A stretch of DNA of 64,000 nucleotides from Caulobacter sp. (GTDB lineage Bacteria > Pseudomonadota > Alphaproteobacteria > Caulobacterales > Caulobacteraceae): positions 19,828 through 83,827 of the forward strand of contig JAUSMJ010000081.1 in assembly GCA_030645575.1 (NCBI GenBank), in the 5' to 3' direction. The position numbers and the translations under genes are program-made. The notes beneath the pieces are model-generated. The model made no database searches. It saw only the letters and a program-made list of their open reading frames with translations, and was not told the DNA's origin. The stretch's first letter is position 1. Every line of letters begins with the position of its first letter. This document shows positions 26,201 to 34,553 of the stretch, one piece after another.

Positions 26201-28049
26201 CGCCGGGTGTCGTGTCCCAAAATCGAATGAAAGACACCGATCCACCGCTGTCCGTAGCGCTGGTGAATAGCTGTGATCCGGTAAGTGTTTGGCCGGATAT
26301 TGCATTGACGTAGGAAGGCCCTGCGATAATCGGGGCTATGTTGACGCCTGCGTTGGTGAGGTTGATCCGAACCTGGAAATCGTTGCTGTCGCGGCCTTGA
26401 TTGTCGAACGCTTCAATGACGAGGTCGTTTGTCCCCGCGACATTTCCAGTGACATAGGTGAGACGCGAGAGTTGGCTCGGCTCGACATCAATATAGCTTC
26501 CCGAAATTCGGGCGCCGTCATAGGCAAGGTATCCAGCGCCGGGTGTCGTGTCCCAAAATCGAATGAAAGACACCGATCCATCGCTGTCCGTAGCGCTGGT
26601 GAATAGCTGCGTCGCGGCAACGATCTGGCCTGTCGAGAAGGTTACAGATAATTGACCGGAGACAACGGGTGCCGCATTTGTTGTGGTCGAGACATTGGTC
26701 GCACGGATTAGGTAGGTACCGGTGCCGCTGGTGGTCGAGGAACCTACCGACAGGTAGTAGGTACCTGCGGTCGTAGCCGTGAAGCCGCTGATACGGGAGT
26801 TCAATCCGGAGCCGCCGTCGTCGTCCGAGGTGATCGAGTTCCCTGAACTGTCTCTCAGCCGCAGGAACGGATCGGAGAGCATTCCCGGAAGGGGTGGGCT
26901 GCCTTCCAGGTCGAACTGGTAAGTCTCTCCCGCCGACAGCGTGATCTTGAACCAGTCGGTGTCGCCCGCCGTCTCGATGTTTCCCGTCGCCCTCCCGCCA
27001 ACGCTGATCGTCCCCGTTGTCGATGTCGTGGAGGCGTAGTCGTCCGCGGGCGCGATCTCCGTGACCTTGGCGCGGTAGGTTCCCGTCCCGTTGGGGTTGA
27101 AGCCTGCTCCCGCCGCGACGAAGAAGGTCCCCGTCGTCGTCGCGGTGTAGGTGAAGCGCGAGTTGAGCCCGATGCCGCCGTTGTCGCTTTCCGCGACCTT
27201 GGTGTTACCCGTCGAGTCCCGCAGGCTCATATAGGGATCGACCAGCGTGCCGAATGCCGTGCCGCTGCCTTCCAGGTCGAACTGGTAGGTCTTGCCGGCC
27301 GTCAGGGTGATCTTGAACCAGTCGGTGTCGTTGACCGTCTCGATGTTCCCCGTCGCCGTCCCGCCAACGCTGATCGTCCCGGTCGTGGAGGTCGTCGATG
27401 TATAGTCATCCGTTGGTGGCGGCGCCGCCGTTTGCGTCGCGCTCACCCGGTAGGTGCCGGTGCCGCTCGGGGTCGCTGAGCCGGCCGATAGGTAGTAGGT
27501 GCCGGACGTGGTCGCCGTGAAGCCGCTGATCCGGGCGTTCAGCCCCGTGCCGAGATCGTCATCCGAGGTGATGGAGTTGCCAGAGCTGTCCCTCAGCCGC
27601 AGAAATGGATCCGGCAGCGTACCTTGACCTGAATCGGAACCCTGAAGGTCGAACTGGTAGGTCGCCCCAGCCGTCAAGGTAATCCGGAACCAGTCCGTAT
27701 CACCAACCGTCTCGATGCTGCCGGTCGATGAACTCCCGACGCTGACCGTCCCGGTGGTGGCGGTTGTGGAGCCGTAGTCGTCCCCGCTGGAACTGGATTT
27801 GGAATTCGCTTCAGATGGGAGCTCAAGCGCGACGCCCCCCCCGGTCGGCGCGACCGCGATCCAGCCGTTGAGATCGAGGCTGGACGCCATCCCGATGCCG
27901 GCGGGGGCGGATTGCACCCAGCCGTTCGTTGGCTGAAGCGGCTCCGTCTCCTCGGGCGCGCGCCAGGGCGTTGGCAATGGAGCAAACGTGTCGCGGTCAC
28001 CTTCGCCTGGCGTGGCGTACCGCCCCATTCCCCGAACGTAGTGTTTCAC
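23253..28049 (-). CDS. Giant modular RTX protein with PPC domains, Ig-like repeats and an NlpC/CHAP-like cysteine hydrolase domain
   Basis: A 1598-residue exported protein starting at GTG 28049, which follows GGAAGGGG at 7 nt. There is no Sec signal. In order it has three pre-peptidase C-terminal (PPC) domains, each with DTDWFxITLxAGxTYQFDL (about 90-207, 215-332, 337-452). Next are three 112-residue Ig/cadherin-like repeats with QLFTSATDSDGS and DNQGRDS (about 460-790). A papain-fold hydrolase-like domain (about 815-977) has Cys836 in KENCTGFVWL, His920 in GGVHSFVV and Asp940 in HVWVVDN. RTX nonapeptides follow (about 1056-1160), then seven 41-residue repeats (1216-1502) and a tail ending in RGWLMA. 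Cys836 is the only cysteine I find in the whole protein, which supports a catalytic role. Substrate unknown; peptidoglycan or a surface glycan-peptide is possible. Confidence 0.85.
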   Translation of the reverse strand: MKHYVRGMGRYATPGEGDRDTFAPLPTPWRAPEETEPLQPTNGWVQSAPAGIGMASSLDLNGWIAVAPTGGGVALELPSEANSKSSSSGDDYGSTTATTGTVSVGSSSTGSIETVGDTDWFRITLTAGATYQFDLQGSDSGQGTLPDPFLRLRDSSGNSITSDDDLGTGLNARISGFTATTSGTYYLSAGSATPSGTGTYRVSATQTAAPPPTDDYTSTTSTTGTISVGGTATGNIETVNDTDWFKITLTAGKTYQFDLEGSGTAFGTLVDPYMSLRDSTGNTKVAESDNGGIGLNSRFTYTATTTGTFFVAAGAGFNPNGTGTYRAKVTEIAPADDYASTTSTTGTISVGGRATGNIETAGDTDWFKITLSAGETYQFDLEGSPPLPGMLSDPFLRLRDSSGNSITSDDDGGSGLNSRISGFTATTAGTYYLSVGSSTTSGTGTYLIRATNVSTTTNAAPVVSGQLSVTFSTGQIVAATQLFTSATDSDGSVSFIRFWDTTPGAGYLAYDGARISGSYIDVEPSQLSRLTYVTGNVAGTNDLVIEAFDNQGRDSNDFQVRINLTNAGVNIAPIIAGPSYVNAISGQTLTGSQLFTSATDSGGSVSFIRFWDTTPGAGYLAYDGARISGSHIDVAPGQLARLTYVTGNVAGTNDLVIEAFDNQGRDSNDLQVRVSVAASGGNLAPSVRGPASVAFGTNQVISATQLFSDYSDSDGSVARIRFWDSTEGAGYFALDGQRITSNYVDVATSQISRLTYVTGPSAGSNDILVEVYDNQGRDSADLQVRINVTGDPTGPRPIGANAVIPYDDLTPNGATPDEIVQIARMYIGAAWGKENCTGFVWLVADQAGERFFDHNGHYTDATQSHVIDAGIQTVYVVPGNGSGDVFWDHWSLVSNSPNWFGVVQPGDLVRIHMAGYGGVHSFVVTQVTNSGGARHVWVVDNTTPDTGTIREYEMDGSTGFRQAVMNATSAWVHRLDPEAASNLEDAVASSWTVGSEVRELTGASGIDAIQIRAPITSASSFVFGSDGSGRVLLTDDRTGAALLTVDDYEELSIEGGAGADIVRIGSLTGTDIANSTIYFYGGDGADQLDGGVTDRRVVVSGGDGSDTIIGGSAADDLSGDSGNDHLDGGAGNDLIYGGAGDDILIGGRGSDVMDGGSGTDVLMLEGGVRGYTVLRTAEGFSVRGGSETDRISNVERVSFDGGATSISLAEFETQSFNPFGYLASYADLRVAFGADAEAARQHFELYGRAEGRDPGAFDAWLYAASNVDLARAFGSDSFAAAEHYVRYGLAEGRTITGFDALRYGASHNDLIGAFGADSELLLRHYLNHGADEGRSTTAFDALQYVASYSDLIGAFGTNEAAATWHFITNGFSEGRARDAFDAAQYVASYNDLIGAFGTNEAAATAHFIQYGFSEGRSRDTFDALQYVASYSDLIGAFGNDQAAATRHFITNGFSEGRSRDAFDAAQYLSNYGDLRAVFGTDQAAATLHFIQYGYFEGRTDHAPGSSAPATGPGEAKDADAFAIFATAGGLTHEGGSTLAGGGLGDDPFVDWFTGRDDVPPGILDSPGPGSERNPHEIYVPWGTSENVLMAWDRGWLMA
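23544..24404 (-). repeat. Seven tandem 123-bp repeats within the giant gene
   Basis: Seven in-frame 41-residue modules. The first three are diverged (FNPFGYLASYADLRVAFG, FDAWLYAASNVDLARAFG, FDALRYGASHNDLIGAFG). The last four are almost identical to those of the protease gene, which indicates recent duplication or gene conversion. Confidence 0.92.
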
Positions 28050-28290
28050 AGCGGCGCCCCTTCCGGCCAAGAGCCCAAGGATGTTTCGGCCGGCGCGAAC
28101 TCGCCCCAAATGGGCAAGGGCCCAACGACTTAATCATAGGTTAATCACGGTTTCCCTTGTTGCGATAGCAGCGTTCGCTGACAGGTTGCCGTTGTCCGCT
28201 TGTTCGCCCCACCTCCGGTTGGCCCGCCCCCGCTTGTGGAATAAGCTCCTCCCGCGAACGGGCGCGCGCTCGAACTCGAAAGAGTCAGTC
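28050..28290. promoter_or_regulatory. Divergent promoter region of the giant protein and its exporter
   Basis: A 241-bp gap with lower GC around 28130-28170 (cttaatcataggttaatcac, a direct repeat of ttaatca). It must drive the giant gene leftwards and the ABC exporter rightwards, which would co-regulate substrate and secretion machinery. Confidence 0.5.
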
Positions 28291-30036
28291 TTGAAGATTC
28301 TCGGCGTCGAGCTTCCGGAACCCATGGCCGCCGCCTTTCGGGCGTGCCGGCCGCATCTGGTCGGCATCGTGGTGTTCAGCGGGTTGCTCAATCTGCTATT
28401 CTTGGCGCCCTCGATCTACATGATGCAGGTCTATGACCGCGTGGTGCCCACGGGCGGGTTGCTGACGCTGCTGTTCATCACCTTGGCGGTGGCCTTCGCC
28501 CTGGCCACGCTGGCGCTGCTCGACGGCGTCCGCGCCCGGCTTCTGGTCCGGGCCGGACTGCGGCTCGACAGGGTGCTGGCCGGGCCGCTGCTCGACAAGC
28601 TGATGGCCCATGCCGCGCCCGGCGCGCCGATCCAGGGCATGCGCGAGTTCGACATCCTGCGTCAGACCCTCTCGGGGCCCGCGGCGCTGGGCTTCCTCGA
28701 CGCGCCCTGGACGCCGATCTATCTGATCGTCGCCTTCATGCTGCACCCGGCGCTGGGCCTGCTGACCATCGTCGGCGGCGCGGCGCTGGTCGTTCTGGCC
28801 GTGCTCAACGAGCGGTCGATCAAGGCCGGGTCGCAGGCGGCGGCCAGGGCGAGCGGCGCCGCCTATGCCGCCCAGGAGGCGGCGGCCCAGAACGCCGACA
28901 TCGTTCGCGCCCTGGGCATGACGGGCGCGCTGCGCGAGCGCCAGCTGGCCGACCGCCGCACGGGTCTGGGTCTCGCCGGCCGGGCTCAGTTCACCGGCGG
29001 CGCCTTCGCGGCCGGGACCAAGTTCCTGCGGCTGTTCCTGCAGTCGGCCGCGCTCGGACTGGGCGCCTGGCTGGCGGTCGAGCGGCAGATCTCGGCCGGC
29101 GCCATCATCGCCGCCTCGATCCTGATGAGCCGGGCGCTGCAGCCGGTCGAGCAGGTGGTCGGCTCCTGGAGCGCCGTCATCCAGGCCCGCGGGGCCCTCC
29201 AGACCCTGGCCGAGCTGTTCGCGGCCGGTGACCGGGAGACGCCGCGCACCCAGCTGCCTGCGCCGAAAGGCGCCCTGCGCTTCGACAAGGTCTTCCAGCG
29301 GGCGCCCGGCGTGGAGGCGCCGGTGCTCAAGGGCGTGTCCTTCGCGCTCGCGCCGGGAGAGGTGCTTGGCGTCGTGGGCCCCAGCGGCGCCGGCAAGACA
29401 ACCCTGGCCAGACTGGCGGCTGGCGCGGTCGCGCCGGACGCGGGCGCGGTGCGCCTGGACGGCGCCAGCCTGGCCGACTGGGATCCAGACCGCCTGGGCC
29501 GCCATGTCGGCTACCTGCCCCAGGACAGCGCCCTGATCGCGGGCAGCGTTCGCGACAACATCTCCCGCTTCGCCATATGGCGGGGAGAGGAACCTTCGGC
29601 GATCGACGCGGCTGCGGTCTCCGCTGGCCAGGCGGCCGGGGCGCACGAGATGATCCTTCGGCTACCCAACGGCTACGACACCTTGCTAGCCTACGGCGGC
29701 CGGGGCCTGTCGGCGGGCCAGGCGCAACGGGTGGCGCTGGCCCGCGCCCTCTACGGCGCCCCCGCCCTGCTGGTGCTGGATGAGCCCAATTCCTGCCTCG
29801 ACACCGAGGGCGAGATGGCCCTGGCCAAGGCCATCGCCGACGCCAGGACCCGCGGGGCCTCGATCCTGATCATCGCCCACCGCCCCGGCGTTCTGGCGAT
29901 CGCCGACCGCTTGCTGGTCCTGCGCGATGGCGTTGTGGAACGCGTCGGGCCGCGCGCTGAAGTGCTGACCGCCATGGCCGGGGCCGCGCGGCCCGCCGCC
30001 AACTTCAACGTCGTTGAACTGAAGGGTCCGCAATGA
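28291..30036 (+). CDS. Type I secretion ABC transporter (PrtD/AprD-like permease-ATPase)
   Basis: The inner-membrane motor of a type I secretion system. It is about 581 residues when started at TTG 28291 (an ATG at 28324 is the alternative). The transmembrane domain (about 20-310) includes FSGLLNLLFLAPSIYMMQVYDRVVPTGG, diagnostic for PrtD/AprD/HasD exporters. The ATPase domain has Walker A GPSGAGKTTL, the Q-loop YLPQDSALIAGSV, signature LSAGQAQRVALAR, Walker B LLVLDEPN and H-loop IIAHRPG. It lacks an N-terminal C39-like domain, as is usual for RTX-protease exporters. It overlaps the HlyD adaptor gene by ATGA. Its natural cargo is most likely the two divergent RTX proteins next door. Confidence 0.95.
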   Translation: MKILGVELPEPMAAAFRACRPHLVGIVVFSGLLNLLFLAPSIYMMQVYDRVVPTGGLLTLLFITLAVAFALATLALLDGVRARLLVRAGLRLDRVLAGPLLDKLMAHAAPGAPIQGMREFDILRQTLSGPAALGFLDAPWTPIYLIVAFMLHPALGLLTIVGGAALVVLAVLNERSIKAGSQAAARASGAAYAAQEAAAQNADIVRALGMTGALRERQLADRRTGLGLAGRAQFTGGAFAAGTKFLRLFLQSAALGLGAWLAVERQISAGAIIAASILMSRALQPVEQVVGSWSAVIQARGALQTLAELFAAGDRETPRTQLPAPKGALRFDKVFQRAPGVEAPVLKGVSFALAPGEVLGVVGPSGAGKTTLARLAAGAVAPDAGAVRLDGASLADWDPDRLGRHVGYLPQDSALIAGSVRDNISRFAIWRGEEPSAIDAAAVSAGQAAGAHEMILRLPNGYDTLLAYGGRGLSAGQAQRVALARALYGAPALLVLDEPNSCLDTEGEMALAKAIADARTRGASILIIAHRPGVLAIADRLLVLRDGVVERVGPRAEVLTAMAGAARPAANFNVVELKGPQ

Positions 30037-31406
30037 CCTCCGCCGATGCGGATCTGGCGCCTGATCGCCCCGCCAGGGACGTGGAGATGCTTGACCGCCT
30101 CGGCGACGATCCGCGCGACGATCTGCGTTGGGGCGCCGGGATCGCTGCGGCCTTCTTCATCTTGTTCCTCGGCTGGGCGGCGGTCACCCGGCTGGACGCG
30201 GGCGCCTATGCTCACGGCGTCATCGCCGTTTCCGGCAACCGCCAGGCCGTCCAGCACCGCGAGGGCGGGGTCGTCAGCGCGATCCATGTGACGGAGGGCC
30301 AGATGGTGACCAAGGGTCAGGCCTTGGCCGAGATCGCCGCCGGAGAGCTGCGCGCCAACGAACGGGCCATGACGGGCGAGGTGTTCGCCCTGGTGGCCCA
30401 ACGGGCTCGTCTGAACGGCGAGCGCGTCCATGCTGTCGGGTTCTCCGCCCCCCCAGAGTTCGCCTCCCTACCGACCGGCGACCGGATCCTCGCCGACGAA
30501 GCCATGACTTTGCAGCGTCAGCAGTTCGAGGCCCGGCGTCGGTCGATCCACGCGCAGCGGGGTGTGCTCAGCCAGCGCATCGGTCAGATATCCGAGCAGA
30601 TCACCGGCTATGAACGTCAACTGGCCGCCAACCGCGAACAGCAGCGGCTGATCGGCGAGGAACTCGAGGGCATGCGCAAGCTCGCCGCTCAAGGTTACGC
30701 ACCGGTCAACAAGGTCCGCGCGCTGGAACGGACCGAGGCCGCACTGACCGGAGAAGACGGCTCCTACCGCTCCCAGATCGCCCGCTCGGGCGAGGCCATC
30801 GGCGAGACTCGAATGCAGCTCCTCTCGATCGACCGCCAGATGATGGAAGAGGTCGCCGGCCAGCTGCGCGACGTTCAGGTTCGGCTCGACGAGTTGCAGC
30901 CCAAGCTCGCGGCCATCCGCGATCAGGTGGCCCGAGCCGTCGTTCGCGCTCCGGAAGGCGGCAAAGTGGTCGGCATGACCGTATTCACGGTGGGCGGGGT
31001 GGTCGGTCCGGGCGCGACCCTGATGGAGATCGTGCCGCAGGATCGCGTCCTGGTGATCCAGGCCATGGTCGCGCCAGGTGACGCCGATGACCTGAAGATC
31101 GGTCAGGAAACACAGATCCGCTTCACCTCATTGCATGAGCGCGACCTGCCCATCCTGAAAGGCCGGCTGACCAAACTTTCCGCCGACAGCTTCGTCGATG
31201 AGAAAACGGGCCAACGCTTCTTCCGCGCCGAGGTCTCGGCGCCGCCGAGAGAGCTTGATCGCATCCGCAAGGTGCGGGGCCCGCGCACAGGCCTGCAGGC
31301 AGGTCTGCCTGTCGAGGTGTTGGTGCCCCTGCGCAAGCGCTCGGCGCTGGATTATCTGCTGGAGCCGCTGCTACAGGCCTTCTGGCGCTCGGGGCGCGAA
31401 CATTAG
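30033..31406 (+). CDS. HlyD/PrtE-family type I secretion periplasmic adaptor
   Basis: A 457-residue membrane-fusion protein. The N-terminal cytoplasmic part (about 1-40) precedes one membrane helix (AAFFILFLGWAAVTRL). The biotinyl-lipoyl half REGGVVSAIHVTEGQMVTKGQ follows, then a long alpha-helical hairpin (about 120-300, rich in Q, R and E) and the second lipoyl half VRAPEGGKVVGMTVFTVGGVV. The beta-barrel has the C-terminal PRTGLQAGLPVEVLVPLRKRSALDYLLEPL block typical of PrtE/HlyD. It forms the periplasmic conduit between the ABC exporter and a TolC-like outer-membrane channel. No TolC-like gene is in the window, so that part must be encoded elsewhere. Confidence 0.95.
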   Translation: MTSADADLAPDRPARDVEMLDRLGDDPRDDLRWGAGIAAAFFILFLGWAAVTRLDAGAYAHGVIAVSGNRQAVQHREGGVVSAIHVTEGQMVTKGQALAEIAAGELRANERAMTGEVFALVAQRARLNGERVHAVGFSAPPEFASLPTGDRILADEAMTLQRQQFEARRRSIHAQRGVLSQRIGQISEQITGYERQLAANREQQRLIGEELEGMRKLAAQGYAPVNKVRALERTEAALTGEDGSYRSQIARSGEAIGETRMQLLSIDRQMMEEVAGQLRDVQVRLDELQPKLAAIRDQVARAVVRAPEGGKVVGMTVFTVGGVVGPGATLMEIVPQDRVLVIQAMVAPGDADDLKIGQETQIRFTSLHERDLPILKGRLTKLSADSFVDEKTGQRFFRAEVSAPPRELDRIRKVRGPRTGLQAGLPVEVLVPLRKRSALDYLLEPLLQAFWRSGREH

Positions 31407-31745
31407 CCCCGCTAGCGCCACGGGCTTGCGCTTCAAGGCATGGATCACGTGTCGGTAGTCCACTACGTGACTGTGCTTGCCATTGGGATGCGCGCGCGCG
31501 GCATGGTCATCTGAAGGCTGGCGCACAGATAAACGTCAAGGCGGTCGCCGTGGAGTCGCGCCCGCGGTCGGTGGCCAATCAGGCGCGATGGCGTGCTGTA
31601 GAACACCTTGCGCAGGACAAAGCCGCTGGACGAGGTCACGGTGACGATGGCCTCTTCATAGTCGGCTGTCCGGCGCCCGGCAGGTCCTTGAGGGCCGCCC
31701 GCTTACCGCAGGCCTTTGCGGGCATGCTCCCCGCAGGTAGTGTCG
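31407..31745 (-). pseudogene. IS21-family IstA transposase remnant (C-terminal part, frameshifted)
   Basis: The 501-bp gap after the HlyD gene carries the C-terminal part of an IstA transposase on the minus strand. Readable blocks are TADYEEAIVTVTSSSGF, LRKVFYSTPSRLIGHRPR and, in another frame, HPNGKHSHVVDYRHVIHALK. The frame change falls in a (CG)n run near 31484-31502. A second shift lies near 31675, and a stop follows upstream. No terminal repeats or istB are seen. It is an inert scar marking the left border of the polysaccharide cluster; 31746-31940 holds nothing recognisable. Confidence 0.85.
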
Positions 31746-31940
31746 GTCCACATGTGACACTCCGTTGATGCTTCGCCACACCAACCGAATTATAAGCCAC
31801 TGATATCACCCAACTTCCTTTTCGATCAGACACTAACTCCATCGCCACCCTCGGTCAGTCTTCTGCTTGCCCACCATCGCGCGAAATCCACGCCCACGAT
31901 CCGCGAAATGCCCAATGAACCCGCCGCAAGGACTCCGCCG

Positions 31941-32897
31941 ATGACCAGAAACTCCGCCGCCGACCGCTCGACCGCCGCAGTCACGGTCGGGCCGCGGATC
32001 GGTGTCGTGACCGTGCTGTACAACAGCGCGCGGGTGCTGCCCGACTTCCTGGAGTCGCTGTGGAGCCAGACCCTGAGCGACTTCCGCCTATACGCGGTCG
32101 ATAACGCCTCCGCCGATGAGTCGCTCGCCCTGATGGCGACGGAGGGGGAGGGAGGGCGCATTCGGGTCATCGCCAACATCGACAATCTCGGCGTCGCCGA
32201 GGGCAACAACCAGGGCATCCGGGCGGCCCTGTCCGACGGCTGCCCCTATATCCTGCTGTTGAACAACGACACGGTGTTCACACCGGAGTTGTTGGAAGGC
32301 CTGATCGCCGAGATGGACGCCGCGAACGTTGACATGATCACGCCGAAAATCACCTACCACGACAGGCCCGGCCACGTTTGGTTCGGCGGTGGCCGGTTCC
32401 TGCCTTTGGCGGGCATGATGGCGGAGCATCTAGACGAAGGCGCGCCCGACGATGGCCGGTTCGACCGTCCGGGATCGATCGCCTATGCCCCAACCTGTTG
32501 TCTTTTGGTCCGCTCCACCCTGTTCACCGACGTCGGCGAGATGGATGCTCGCTACTTCGTCTATTGGGACGACGTCGATTTCATGTTGCGCGCACGGCGG
32601 GCGGGAAAGGTTTTGCGCTACGCGCCCCGTCTGACCTTGGCGCACAAGGTCAGCGCCCTGACCGGCGGCGGACAGTCGCCGTTCAGCCTGCGCTACGACA
32701 CCCGCAACCTGGTCTACTTCACACGGAAATTCTTCCCGCGGGCATGGCCCGCGGTACTGCTCATGCACGCCTGCCGCTTCACCGCCCGCTACATATTCGG
32801 CCGCGAGTCCTGGAGCACCGTCCCGGCACGTAGGGCGGCGTGGAAGGAAGGCCTGGCGCTTCCCCTGACCACTGACAGGGCATCGTCAGCCCTCTAG
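31941..32897 (+). CDS. GT2-family glycosyltransferase (rhamnosyltransferase-like)
   Basis: A 318-residue cytosolic glycosyltransferase with a GT-A fold. The segments IGVVTVLYNSARVLPDFLESL, YAVDNASADES, LLLNNDTVF (metal-binding region) and YFVYWDDVDFMLRARRAGK (catalytic region) are typical of GT2 enzymes related to WcaA/rhamnosyltransferases. It presumably adds one sugar to the lipid-linked repeat unit. ATG 31941 is chosen because AAGGA lies 8 nt upstream; an in-frame ATG at 31908 lacks one. It converges with rfbC and overlaps it by 12 nt. Donor sugar unknown. Confidence 0.92.
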   Translation: MTRNSAADRSTAAVTVGPRIGVVTVLYNSARVLPDFLESLWSQTLSDFRLYAVDNASADESLALMATEGEGGRIRVIANIDNLGVAEGNNQGIRAALSDGCPYILLLNNDTVFTPELLEGLIAEMDAANVDMITPKITYHDRPGHVWFGGGRFLPLAGMMAEHLDEGAPDDGRFDRPGSIAYAPTCCLLVRSTLFTDVGEMDARYFVYWDDVDFMLRARRAGKVLRYAPRLTLAHKVSALTGGGQSPFSLRYDTRNLVYFTRKFFPRAWPAVLLMHACRFTARYIFGRESWSTVPARRAAWKEGLALPLTTDRASSAL

Positions 32898-33446
32898 GGC
32901 GAAGGGGCTGTCGAATTCTCCGAGCGGGCGCAAGGCCGCATCCTTGGACGACAGTTGCGAGCCGGCGACGCCGGGCCAGTCGATTCCCAAGGCTGCATCA
33001 TTCCACAGAATCCCGCCGTCGCATTCCGCGCTGTAGTAGTCGGTCACCTTGTAGGCGATCTCGGTGTCGGGCTCGAGCGTGCAGAAGCCATGCGCGAAGC
33101 CAACCGGGATCAATAACTGCTTCCAGTTTTCGGCGCTCAGCTCGACCGCCACGTGCTGGCCATAGGTTGGCGATCCGACGCGCACATCGACCGCCACATC
33201 CAGGATGCTGCCCCTGACCACCCGGACGAGCTTCACCTGATCGCGCGGCGGGGTCTGAAAATGCAATCCGCGCACCGTCCCAGTCTCGCGCGACAGCGAC
33301 TGGTTATCCTGCACGAAATCGTAGGCAATCCCGCGCTCTTCCAGCAGTCGCCGGTTGTAGGTTTCGGAGAAGAAGCCACGGTCGTCGCAGAACTTCTTCG
33401 GGGTAATGAGCTTGAGACCCTGGATGGAGAAATCGTCGATCTGCAT
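32886..33446 (-). CDS. rfbC: dTDP-4-dehydrorhamnose 3,5-epimerase RfbC
   Basis: The third enzyme of dTDP-L-rhamnose synthesis. A 186-residue cupin with LKLITPKKFCDDRGFFSETYN, the catalytic-histidine block GTVRGLHFQTPPRDQVKLVRV and SILDVAVDVRVGSPTYGQ. It also has the LLIPVGFAHGFCTLEPDTEIAYKVTDYY region with the catalytic Tyr. Length is standard (about 180-185). It is separated from rfbA, rfbB and rfbD (45.5-49.5 kb), with which it normally works, and is transcribed divergently from the FkbM gene. Confidence 0.97.
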   Translation of the reverse strand: MQIDDFSIQGLKLITPKKFCDDRGFFSETYNRRLLEERGIAYDFVQDNQSLSRETGTVRGLHFQTPPRDQVKLVRVVRGSILDVAVDVRVGSPTYGQHVAVELSAENWKQLLIPVGFAHGFCTLEPDTEIAYKVTDYYSAECDGGILWNDAALGIDWPGVAGSQLSSKDAALRPLGEFDSPFALEG

Positions 33447-33629
33447 TGTATCCGTCGTGTGGGTGGGAGGGCGGTTTCCGAGGCCTTATGCATCGAGCTT
33501 TCGCCATATCTCAAGGCTCCTTTCGATAACCATCGACGGTCGGCTTCTTGCGGCTTGGCTTGATCGGCCTGTCCCGCTAGGTTGTCGCCACGCGAGGTTG
33601 CCCCCGTGCACTTTGGAGACTCCTTCACA

Positions 33630-34541
33630 ATGAATTCCACCGCTTCTCGGCGCCAGATGCTTCTTGAGAAGCTGAATAGCCACGCCAGCTTCTTTGAAGA
33701 CCGCGGTCGAATCGGAAAGCTCCTCGGGGCACCCGAGAAAATGGTTGTCTCCGAGTTCTCCAAGCGCTCGGGAATTGTGAGCGGCAAGAAGATTTCCACC
33801 TTCTGGGGCGGTGACATGCACATCACCCTGCCTGAGCCGGTATCGACGTTCCTGTATCGCTACGGCTACTTCGAAGAAGGCCTGACCGCGTTCTTCATCC
33901 GCGCCCTGAAGAAAGGCGACACCTTCATGGATGTCGGTAGTCACTATGGTTACTTTTCTCTACTTGCGCTTGAAATGATCGGGCCAGAGGGCAAGGTGAT
34001 CGCGTTCGAGCCGACCCCGCGAACCTATGCCGTGCTGAATTCCAACCTGAGCGCCTTCCCGAACGCCAAGACCGAGAACATGGCGGCTTGGTCGGAAGAC
34101 TCCACGCTGGAGCTGACCGATCTCGGCATCGGCTGGTCTTCGCACAACAGCCTGATGGTGCCGAAGATGGTCCCGGACCGCGCCGCCAAACACGCCCAGA
34201 CGCACAGCGTGCGCGCGGTGAAGCTTGACGACTACATCGCCGAAAACAACGTCCGCCCCACCCTGATGAAGATCGACGCGGAGTCGGCCGAGCTGGCCAT
34301 CCTGACCGGCATGACCGAGACCATGCGCAACCTTCGCCCCATCATCAGCGTCGAGGTCGGCGACGACAGCGCCGTCACCGTGAAGAGCAGCGAAGTGCTC
34401 GAGTTCGCCTCCCGCTACGGCTACCAGCACCTTGCCTACGCCAACGGCGAGATCGTCCGCCACGAGATCCAGAACGCATACGACTACGACAACATCTTCA
34501 TGACCCCCGAGGAGAAGGTCGCCGATCTTCTCGACCAGTAG
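33630..34541 (+). CDS. FkbM-family methyltransferase
   Basis: A 303-residue SAM-dependent methyltransferase. The SAM-binding motif is GDTFMDVGSHYGYFSLLALE, followed by GKVIAFEPTPRTYAVLNSNL (acidic ribose contact) and the FkbM hallmark LMKIDAESAELAILTGM. In polysaccharide clusters FkbM enzymes usually O-methylate a sugar hydroxyl. ATG 33630 is used because the upstream frame has no similarity; GGAG lies 10 nt before. It is the first gene of a plus-strand run FkbM, methyltransferase, flippase, acyltransferase with short gaps. Confidence 0.92.
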   Translation: MNSTASRRQMLLEKLNSHASFFEDRGRIGKLLGAPEKMVVSEFSKRSGIVSGKKISTFWGGDMHITLPEPVSTFLYRYGYFEEGLTAFFIRALKKGDTFMDVGSHYGYFSLLALEMIGPEGKVIAFEPTPRTYAVLNSNLSAFPNAKTENMAAWSEDSTLELTDLGIGWSSHNSLMVPKMVPDRAAKHAQTHSVRAVKLDDYIAENNVRPTLMKIDAESAELAILTGMTETMRNLRPIISVEVGDDSAVTVKSSEVLEFASRYGYQHLAYANGEIVRHEIQNAYDYDNIFMTPEEKVADLLDQ

Positions 34542-34553
34542 GGGCATCAGTGT

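Noticed and set aside
28396..29646. A 416-codon minus-strand ORF opposite the ABC exporter.
   Set aside because: Shadow of a gene with all ABC motifs intact.
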